DNA from: Candidatus Sumerlaeota bacterium
Lineage (GTDB): Bacteria > Sumerlaeota > Sumerlaeia > JADFCT01
DNA: 24,865 bases
Reading direction: 5' to 3'
Assembly: GCA_026398575.1 (NCBI GenBank)
Contig: JAPLSP010000135.1
Span: 1-24,865, forward strand
The translations under genes were made by a program, and so were the position numbers. Numbering within the stretch: position 1 is the first letter of the stretch; each line of letters begins with the position of its first letter. Shown one piece after another: positions 7,169 through 13,612 of this stretch. The notes beneath the pieces are model-generated. The model was not told the DNA's origin. It made no database searches and worked only from the letters and a program-made list of their open reading frames with translations.

Positions 7169-9388
7169 ATGAAATCAATGCGGATCGCTTCTCATATTGC
7201 TCCTCATTTCATTTCACGAATCACTGTGGGTTTTGCGCTGCTTTGCGGAGCGACAATCGCTTTATCAGGAGCGGCGACGATGGCTGAATTGCAATCGGAT
7301 GCGCTTCGGCAGCCGTTTCATCTTACGGCGCGGCCTTGGAAGGCCTCTTCCATCTCTAAGAATGATTATCTGGATGCGATCGAAGGGATATGCCGTTTCA
7401 CCGCGAAGCATAGGGATGCGGGCGGAGCGGTGATTGATCCGTTCTTGAAGCGGGAGCATCAATATTCGACGCCGTATTTTGCTTTTGCGGTGGGCGCGTT
7501 GCTTCAGGCGGGACGGGGCAAGGACTTGCAGGATGCCGGGATTCGCGCGATGGATCATGCCACCGAGTGTTTTTCCAAAGGCAATGACGGGATTCCCGAC
7601 CGGCATGGGGAGTTCTTCCTTGCTTCGCTTCCAACGGCGCTGGATCTGTATATGGATCACGCGCCGAAAGAGAAGACCGATCTTTGGCGGCAGCGGCTGC
7701 GCATCGCGCGCGCGCAGGTTGTACAAGGCGGCAAGAACAACTGGCGCGCGTATGCGATGAAGGGCGAGTGGATTCGGGCGGAGATGGGATTGGCGAACCG
7801 CGCCGATGCGACGGCCTTCATCGAAGACGCTTATCTGAACGCCGAGCAGCGCAAGCGGATCGCGGACGACAAGTATCATCTCTATCAGGATCATATCACC
7901 GATCCAGAATCGCATGCGGTGGAGGCGGTGGGACGCGGGAATCTGCTGGGGTTGATCGCGCACGGCTACGACGGGCCGCACGCAAAAGAAATCACCGAGT
8001 TCGTGGAGCGCGGGACGGCGGTGACGCTGCTGCTTCAAGACCCCAGCGGACAATGCGCGCCCAACGGGCGCACGGATGATCATGTTTTCAATGACGTGCT
8101 TTATCAGCTGTGCTTCGAGGTGATGGCCGAGCGCGCGCAGCAGGCCGGCGACGGCGAGTTAGCGGGTCAATATCGCCGCGCCGCCGGCTTGAGTTTCGCG
8201 AGCATCGCGCGCTGGCGCCGCGACGATGGCGCATGGGCGGGATCGTATTACATAACGAAGAATCACTTCGATCCGGCGGAGCGCGTCGGGTATCAACCGG
8301 CCAGCAATTATGGGAACTACAACGGCGCGGTGATGATGCACCTGGCTGAGGCGCTTCTGGCGCGGCGCAGCGAGATCGCCGAAAAGCCGGCGCCAGTGGA
8401 GATCGGCGGATACGCCTTCGCAACCGATCCCAAATTCGCCAGCGCCGTGGCCAACGCCGGCGGGATGCAGATTTTCGCGGCGCTGCGGGGCGATACGGCC
8501 AAAGCCATGGGACGGTATTGGACGGCGCTTGGCATCGAGCGCATCGGGCGCGTCAATTGGGACACGCGGCTGGGGCCTTCGGACGGCGTCCGCGACGCGA
8601 AGACGGGGCAAGGCATAACGTTCGCGCCGACGTGGAAGGAAGGAGACCGATGGGTGCGGATGGCCGACGTGCCGGAGCGATACCGCGGAACGTTCAGCGT
8701 GCAATTCGCGCATCCGCTGCTCGTGAGGTGCGCGATTGACTATGCGCCGGTTCGCGGCGAAGGCCCTTCATTCCGTCATGAGATAACGCTGACGCCCGAC
8801 GGCGCGCTTGCGATGCTCACGTCGGCGGATAAAGCGGCGTTCGGAGTGACGTGGCCTATTCTGGAAGATGACGGACGCCCCTTGAAGGTCAAGGTTGGCG
8901 GCGGCATGGCGACCACCACATACAGTGATGGCGGCGATGAGCAATGCTATCTTTCGGTGGGGGCGGGTGAGACCGTTGAGTCTGAAGAGGAACGGCTTCA
9001 AAGCACGTATGGCTGGCTGCGTCCAGTCCGCGTCGCGGCGGCGGCGGGCGCCAATCGCACGTTCATCTATCCGCGCAACGCCGCCGATCCGCCGGCTGGG
9101 CGGGTGCGCGAGAGTTTCAAACTGACGGAACAAGGATTCGATTCCTGTCTGGGATCGGTTCGCGGGAGTTTGTATATCGGACGAGTATCGGCAGGCGGCG
9201 AGGGTCGGAGCATTGATTGCAACGGCGACGGCAAGCCCGACGCCGAATTCGATGAGCCATGCCGCTTTGTGCTGCAGCTTCAAGAAGGCAAAATCACCGC
9301 AGTCGAGTCCGACCGCAAAACAAAAGTGAAGGTCGGCGGCAAGACTTACCTCCTGGAACCATACATGCCGCTCAGCCTTAATAAATAA
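7169..9388 (+). CDS. Secreted protein, probable alpha/alpha-toroid glycan-active enzyme
   Basis: The protein has 739 residues with an N-terminal signal peptide (basic start, hydrophobic core about 19-38). Residues of about 45-400 are helical and read like an alpha/alpha barrel of the polysaccharide lyase or glycoside hydrolase type: GNDGIPDRHGEFF, YAMKGEWIRAEMG and NGRTDDHVFNDVLYQ, with repeated aromatic/Asp/His clusters. The C-terminal third looks like beta-sandwich. Near the end, from Asp683, DCNGDGKPD matches the DxNxDGxxD calcium-binding loop. I cannot assign a CAZy family from reading alone. The ATG at 7169 follows CAGGA closely; the ATG at 7178 is better spaced from the same motif. It is followed by a GH39-like gene, so degradation of a polymeric glycan outside the cytoplasm is a reasonable inference. 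Confidence 0.6.
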   Translation: MKSMRIASHIAPHFISRITVGFALLCGATIALSGAATMAELQSDALRQPFHLTARPWKASSISKNDYLDAIEGICRFTAKHRDAGGAVIDPFLKREHQYSTPYFAFAVGALLQAGRGKDLQDAGIRAMDHATECFSKGNDGIPDRHGEFFLASLPTALDLYMDHAPKEKTDLWRQRLRIARAQVVQGGKNNWRAYAMKGEWIRAEMGLANRADATAFIEDAYLNAEQRKRIADDKYHLYQDHITDPESHAVEAVGRGNLLGLIAHGYDGPHAKEITEFVERGTAVTLLLQDPSGQCAPNGRTDDHVFNDVLYQLCFEVMAERAQQAGDGELAGQYRRAAGLSFASIARWRRDDGAWAGSYYITKNHFDPAERVGYQPASNYGNYNGAVMMHLAEALLARRSEIAEKPAPVEIGGYAFATDPKFASAVANAGGMQIFAALRGDTAKAMGRYWTALGIERIGRVNWDTRLGPSDGVRDAKTGQGITFAPTWKEGDRWVRMADVPERYRGTFSVQFAHPLLVRCAIDYAPVRGEGPSFRHEITLTPDGALAMLTSADKAAFGVTWPILEDDGRPLKVKVGGGMATTTYSDGGDEQCYLSVGAGETVESEEERLQSTYGWLRPVRVAAAAGANRTFIYPRNAADPPAGRVRESFKLTEQGFDSCLGSVRGSLYIGRVSAGGEGRSIDCNGDGKPDAEFDEPCRFVLQLQEGKITAVESDRKTKVKVGGKTYLLEPYMPLSLNK

Positions 9389-9394
9389 CCAAAG

Positions 9395-9463
9395 TTTTGC
9401 GTTCTGTGCGCTCCTTGTGGTTGATGAGAGGAACTAACCACAGAGAACACAAAGAGCACAAAG
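9395..9463. repeat. Imperfect inverted repeat of ACCACAGAG/CTTTGTG type
   Basis: The 28 bases at 9395-9422 match the reverse complement of 9436-9463 at 20 of 28 positions, with a 13-nt spacer. The right arm starts AACCACAGAGAACAC. This wording resembles a low-complexity dispersed element that I recall from many environmental bacterial genomes. It lies between two secreted-enzyme genes and ends about 20 bases before the ribosome binding site of the second. Confidence 0.6.
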
Positions 9464-9491
9464 AATAAATTACTTTGCCGAGGAGAATGTG

Positions 9492-10793
9492 ATGCGCCGT
9501 CTTTCTATGATCGCCGTGATTGCCTTGTTGGGCGCGATGGCTTTGTTCAATGCGGTCGCAGGCTTTGCCGCCGAGCCTGCTGGGCAACGAATTCTCACGA
9601 TAGATTTCAGCCGCGAAGCCGGCGTCGCTCGGCCCAGCGTTGGTTTTCTTGGAGGGTTGCGCGATTCGATGCCTGACGAATTGATTCGCCCGCTGCATCC
9701 AACGCTCTGGCGCATTGGCCATCAATTTCGCGGGCGGATCGCAAAAGGCCTGCCCGGCGCGATTGACCGCGTCGAGTCGCTTGGCGCAGTCTATAAGCTC
9801 GTGATGAGCGATCTGATCGGCGCCAAGCCAGCGGATTTCGCCAAATATGAGGCCGACGTGAAAAAACTCGTGGCTGAAACCGGGACGCGGGCCAGCCGCA
9901 TAATCTGGGAGCCGGTGAACGAGCCGGACATCAGTCACAAGCCGATCGAAAAATATTACGAACTCTACGAGCACGCCTTCAAAGCGCTGCGCGAAGCCGA
10001 GCCGCAGGCGCAAATTTGCGGCCCCAGTTTCGCCTACCCAAGTTATGACAAATACAAAGCCTTCCTCGACTACTGCCGCGAGCACAAACTCGAATGCAAC
10101 TATCTTGCCTGGCACTACACCGGATGGGACCCTGCCCAGCCTGAAAAGGCCAAGTGGCAGCTGGGGCGGATGCGCGAGTTCATCGAGAACTACAAGGACC
10201 AGAAAATACGCGAGATTCATTGCGACGAATGGGGCGCCGGGCCCGACAAACCCAGCATCGAAAATCCCGGTCGCTTGCAGCCTGGCCGCGCGGTGGTATG
10301 GTTCCATTATCTGGAAAACGTGTACATAGTGGATCGCGCCTGCCGCGCCAATTGGGGCAAGGCGGACGATTATCTGGGCGGCATCGTGTCGCCTCAGTCC
10401 GAGCCATACCCCGTTTTCCACGTCTATCGTTGGTACGGCTCGATGGCCGGGCAGACGCGCGTCCCGGTGTCTGGATGCGACGGCACATTAGCGTGTCTGG
10501 CCAGCAAGAGCAGCGGCAGCTGCGAACTGATCGTCGGATATATCGGCAAAAGCGAGACGGCCATAACGCTGGAACTGAAAAACGCCTTGGGTCTGAAAAA
10601 CACCTCTGCGAGCAAGTTCAAGCAGCGGATGGAAGTCATCAATACGGGGAGTCTAGCCACTCCCATGCTGGCGGACAAGATTCCCTCAAGCAGCGACTAC
10701 GGGATCGAGAGCGCCGGCGATTCCATCCGCATCACGCTACCCAAGGTTGCAGAGAATGAGGCGTATCATCTCGTATTGATTCCGTCAAAATAG
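9492..10793 (+). CDS. Secreted clan GH-A glycosidase resembling GH39
   Basis: The product is 433 residues, with a signal peptide (hydrophobic core and an Ala-rich cleavage region near GFAAEP). The body is a TIM-barrel glycosidase: EPVNEPD carries the Asn-Glu-Pro acid/base motif of clan GH-A (Glu at residue 144), WHYTGWD lies on a later strand, and REIHCDEWG offers the nucleophile (Glu246). The order and wording are closest to GH39-type enzymes (beta-xylosidase/iduronidase-like), followed by a small C-terminal beta domain from about residue 330. The specificity cannot be read. AGGAG at 9481-9485 is six bases before the ATG at 9492; a GTG at 9489 is an alternative. It probably cooperates with the 739-residue protein encoded just upstream. 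Confidence 0.75.
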   Translation: MRRLSMIAVIALLGAMALFNAVAGFAAEPAGQRILTIDFSREAGVARPSVGFLGGLRDSMPDELIRPLHPTLWRIGHQFRGRIAKGLPGAIDRVESLGAVYKLVMSDLIGAKPADFAKYEADVKKLVAETGTRASRIIWEPVNEPDISHKPIEKYYELYEHAFKALREAEPQAQICGPSFAYPSYDKYKAFLDYCREHKLECNYLAWHYTGWDPAQPEKAKWQLGRMREFIENYKDQKIREIHCDEWGAGPDKPSIENPGRLQPGRAVVWFHYLENVYIVDRACRANWGKADDYLGGIVSPQSEPYPVFHVYRWYGSMAGQTRVPVSGCDGTLACLASKSSGSCELIVGYIGKSETAITLELKNALGLKNTSASKFKQRMEVINTGSLATPMLADKIPSSSDYGIESAGDSIRITLPKVAENEAYHLVLIPSK

Positions 10794-10818
10794 TCCGTAA
10801 GGCGAGAGAGGAAATGAT

Positions 10819-11157
10819 ATGAGCGCAAATAAGCTGCCAGAGTTTAGCTCCATTGGGGAAATCGTTGAGTTCTTCGACACTCACGATTTGGGAGAGAATA
10901 ACCTGCCGGAGGCGCAGTTTGAGGTAGATATTCAGAAGCGCGCCTGCCTGATAGCGGTTGATGGGGCGCTGATGAAGAAACTCTCCCGCGTCGCTAATGC
11001 CCAGCATATCTCAACCGAAGCGCTTGTGCGGATGTGGCTCGAAGAAAAGGCGGCACACGGAGCACAACCCGGCGGAGCCGGAACCATACAGGTTTCCCTT
11101 CACGCCGCCAGCCGTCTTCGTAAATACTCAGCGATCTTTCCTGAATGCGAGCCTTGA
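10819..11157 (+). CDS. CopG-type antitoxin with an aberrant C-terminal tail
   Basis: The 112-residue frame starts after GAGAGG with good spacing. Residues of about 10-75 (EIVEFFDTHDLGENN, FEVDIQKRACLIAVD, ALVRMWLEEK) match the CopG-antitoxin family of type II toxin-antitoxin systems, in which a BrnT-like toxin is usually adjacent; none is visible here. Family members normally end soon after the WLxEK helix. Here a further 35 or so residues of Gly/Ala-rich and unrelated text follow. They overlap the region just upstream of the next gene, whose ATG at 11157 overlaps this stop codon (TGATG). The tail probably comes from insertion of the downstream element. Confidence 0.7.
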   Translation: MSANKLPEFSSIGEIVEFFDTHDLGENNLPEAQFEVDIQKRACLIAVDGALMKKLSRVANAQHISTEALVRMWLEEKAAHGAQPGGAGTIQVSLHAASRLRKYSAIFPECEP

Positions 11158-12683
11158 TGATGCAGACATTTCTCGAACGCTACAAAGAAAAGATTGCCGG
11201 AGTGTTGTCTTTTTTTGACCGCGTTATTGTCACCGGAACTCTTCCCGACATTTGCTACGCCCAAGGGATGTCCTTTTTCTTGAAACATCTCGACATCAGA
11301 ATTTTCGACTACACGAAGTGGGCCGCGCCGCTGCGCGAAAAAATGCGCGAGAACGCCGAGAAGCTGGCAAGCGAAAGCAAAGTGCCTATTCAGTTTCTGC
11401 GGCGAAGCAATCAAGACAAAGAGGAGATCGTCGCGAAGATCGTGAAAGAGCGCGGCGAGGCGCCCGGCCTGGTCGCCATCTTGTCGGCGATGGAGCGCTG
11501 CCAGAGCTATGAGCCGTGGCATGACAAGAAGACGCACGAGACGTTTCTGCGCTATGACGAGGGCAAATGCCTGCACTACTACTTCTACTTCATTCTGGAG
11601 GACTGGGGGCTGTGCTACCTGCGCGTGCCGACGTGGGCGCCCTTCCGCCTTCAGTTTTACTTCAACGGCCACAACGCGTTGGCAGCGATCCTGCGCAAGC
11701 ACGGCATCGGTTTCAAGTTGGCGGACAAGGCCTTCATCGAAGTCGAGGACTGGGACAAGGCGCAGCGCCTGGCCGAAAGCCTCCGCCCCGAGGCGCTGCA
11801 CCGGCTTCTGGATAAGCTGGCGCGCACGTATTGCCCCGTAATCCGCCAGTTCCCCCAAGGCTATCACTGGAGCCTGATGCAGGTGGAATACTCGACCGAC
11901 GTGGTCTTCCGCAAGCAAAGCGATCTGGCGCCGCTGTACGAGGAATTGAGCCGGACCGTCATCCACGCCGTCAAGCCAGACAAGGCAGCCACTTTTCTCG
12001 GGCGTAAACTCAACGGCAATTTCGCCGGCGAAACTGGCAACCGCTTCAGCACCCGGATCGAAGGAACCTGCATCCGTCACACGATGGATTCGGCCAGCAT
12101 CAAGATGTACGACAAATTCCATCTGGTCTTGCGCATCGAGACCACCGTAAACGACGTGTCCTTTTTCAAGCACTACCGACAGGTAGAACACCGCGACGGG
12201 AGCGATGATCTGAAAGTGGCGCCCGTCAAGAAATCCATCTACAGTCTGCCCATCCTGCGCCAACTGATGGGCGCGTGCAACGAACGGTACCTGGAGTTCC
12301 TCGGCGCCATCGAGGACCCGAGCGTCAGCCACAAGGAGTTGGACAAGATATCCCGTCCCGTCCATGACGGCCAGCGCAGCGCGCGCGGATTCAACTTTTT
12401 TCACGGCGGCGACGCCGAAATCCTCCACACGCTGCTGCGCGGCGAGTTCGCTATCAGCGGTTTTCGCAATCAAGACCTGCGCCGCCATTTCGCCCATCGC
12501 TCTTCCCATGAGATATCTCGTCTCCTCAAGCGCCTGCGCATTCACGGCATGATCAAGAAAATCTGTAACACCCGCAAGTTCTACCTCACCAAGTTCGGCC
12601 GCCGCATGGGCGTGATGGCTTTGAAGATCAAGGAAATGTTTATGATTCCTGTTTTGCGAGGTTTAGCAGCATGTGAATCATAG
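11157..12683 (+). CDS. Mobile-like protein of unknown function with C-terminal winged helix
   Basis: The protein is about 508 residues; possible starts are the ATGs at 11145, 11157 and 11160, with MQTFLERYKEKI the expected N-terminus. Motifs are FFDRVIVTGTLP, KCLHYYFYFI, RVPTWAPFRLQFYFNGHN, YHWSLMQVEYSTD, TRIEGTCIRHTM, KMYDKFHLVLRIETTVND and KSIYSLP. The last 100 residues, including EISRLLKRLRIHGMIKK, look like a winged helix. I recall near-identical proteins as multicopy uncharacterised genes in several environmental phyla, which suggests a mobile element. I see no DDE, tyrosine or serine recombinase signature. It sits between a CopG antitoxin with a foreign tail and a CPBP gene with a weak start, as an insertion would. 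Terminal repeats were not found. Mobility is inference. Confidence 0.6.
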   Translation: MMQTFLERYKEKIAGVLSFFDRVIVTGTLPDICYAQGMSFFLKHLDIRIFDYTKWAAPLREKMRENAEKLASESKVPIQFLRRSNQDKEEIVAKIVKERGEAPGLVAILSAMERCQSYEPWHDKKTHETFLRYDEGKCLHYYFYFILEDWGLCYLRVPTWAPFRLQFYFNGHNALAAILRKHGIGFKLADKAFIEVEDWDKAQRLAESLRPEALHRLLDKLARTYCPVIRQFPQGYHWSLMQVEYSTDVVFRKQSDLAPLYEELSRTVIHAVKPDKAATFLGRKLNGNFAGETGNRFSTRIEGTCIRHTMDSASIKMYDKFHLVLRIETTVNDVSFFKHYRQVEHRDGSDDLKVAPVKKSIYSLPILRQLMGACNERYLEFLGAIEDPSVSHKELDKISRPVHDGQRSARGFNFFHGGDAEILHTLLRGEFAISGFRNQDLRRHFAHRSSHEISRLLKRLRIHGMIKKICNTRKFYLTKFGRRMGVMALKIKEMFMIPVLRGLAACES

Positions 12684-12703
12684 TTTGTGACCAGTTTGAG
12701 CTC

Positions 12704-13381
12704 ATGTTAACTTGTAAGGGACTAACATCTCTCCTCCTTCGCGCCTTCGAATTCGCGGTCTTGTTCATCGCGGTTCCCGCGTTCATCGTCTGGCGCCCGC
12801 TGCCCGTTTATCTTATCCCAGTGCTGTTGGTGATTGCCGGCGCCTGCTATATTGCCTTGTCGCTTGATCCGAAATTCGATCGGCGCCAGCTGTGGATTGG
12901 CAGGGCGACGTGGCGCGAAATCCCGCGCATCCTTCTCCTCTTCATGCTCGGCGCCGCGCTGATCGCGGGAGGCGTGCTTCTCTTCGAGCCCAAATCCTTG
13001 TTCTCGCTGATCAAGCATTCGCCGCGCTGGTGGGCGATCATCATGATTCTCTATCCGGTCTGCTCCGTCTATCCGCAGGAGCTCATCTACCGCGTTTTTT
13101 TCTTCCACCGCTATCAAATCCTGTTTCGCAATTCATGGGCGATGATCGCCGTCAACGCCGCCGCGTTTGGCTACATGCATATCGTCATGCGCAATTGGAC
13201 GGCGGTTGCCTTGTGTGTTGGGGGAGGCGCGCTGTTTGCCTATACCTACAGCCGCACGCGATCAGCCGTCATGGTCTGGTTTGAGCACACCCTTTTTGGC
13301 TGCCTGATTTTCACCATCGGCCTGGGCCATTATTTCTTCGTCGGCTCGCCCGAGCTGGCCCGGCAAATTATCGGGCAATAG
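12704..13381 (+). CDS. CPBP-family intramembrane metalloprotease homologue
   Basis: The 225-residue polytopic protein has hydrophobic segments near residues 13-30, 35-53, 73-93, 110-124, 146-160, 165-182 and 188-212. It matches the CPBP (Abi/CAAX-protease-like) family. Motif 1 is YPQELIYR (Gln125, Glu126, Arg130), so the first Glu of the usual EExxxR is Gln. Motif 2 is FGYMH (His159). Motif 3 is FEHTLFG (His195), with Gly in place of the common Asn or Asp. A Pro-Gln-Glu version occurs in a subfamily I recall, so activity is possible but unproven. The ATG at 12704 lacks a clear ribosome binding site and lies 20 bases after the mobile-like gene, so the original 5' end may have been lost. Confidence 0.75.
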   Translation: MLTCKGLTSLLLRAFEFAVLFIAVPAFIVWRPLPVYLIPVLLVIAGACYIALSLDPKFDRRQLWIGRATWREIPRILLLFMLGAALIAGGVLLFEPKSLFSLIKHSPRWWAIIMILYPVCSVYPQELIYRVFFFHRYQILFRNSWAMIAVNAAAFGYMHIVMRNWTAVALCVGGGALFAYTYSRTRSAVMVWFEHTLFGCLIFTIGLGHYFFVGSPELARQIIGQ

Positions 13382-13408
13382 GAATGTCCCACACCCCGCC
13401 CGAGGAAT

Positions 13409-13609
13409 GTCCCGGAGGGACAATGCGATAATAGCCCACCAATTCATTGGTGGGGGAAGCGCGCAAATTATTATGAAGTCCCGGAGGGACGACTGAATCA
13501 TGATCAATCATCGCGCGCCGTCATCCGTCCCTCCGGGACTCATGAAGGTAATTGTCTGCTCCACCCACCAGTGAACTGGTGGGCTATTATCATCTTGTCC
13601 CTCAGGGAC
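13409..13609. repeat. Composite palindrome array: two inverted copies of an 82-bp P-H-P unit
   Basis: Six palindromes lie in mirror order. GTCCC-gga-GGGAC-type hairpins are at 13409-13421, 13478-13490, 13527-13539 and 13597-13609. CCCACCAR/YTGGTGGG stems with 4-nt loops are at 13435-13454 and 13564-13583. The outer gaps are 13 nt on both sides and agree at 10 of 13 positions after reverse complementing; the inner gaps are 23 and 24 nt. The array fills the space between two convergent genes, where it may act as a bidirectional terminator or mRNA end, but its form is that of a REP/BIME-like repeat. Confidence 0.85.
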
Positions 13610-13612
13610 ACC

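Noticed and set aside
11100..12545. A 481-codon open frame on the - strand opposite the mobile-like gene
   Set aside because: The + strand frame has the conserved family motifs and winged helix; the - strand translation is biased and featureless.
13408..13609. A CRISPR array, because of repeated GTCCC/CCCACC units
   Set aside because: The units are inverted palindromes with short irregular gaps, not direct repeats with unique spacers, and no cas genes are present.
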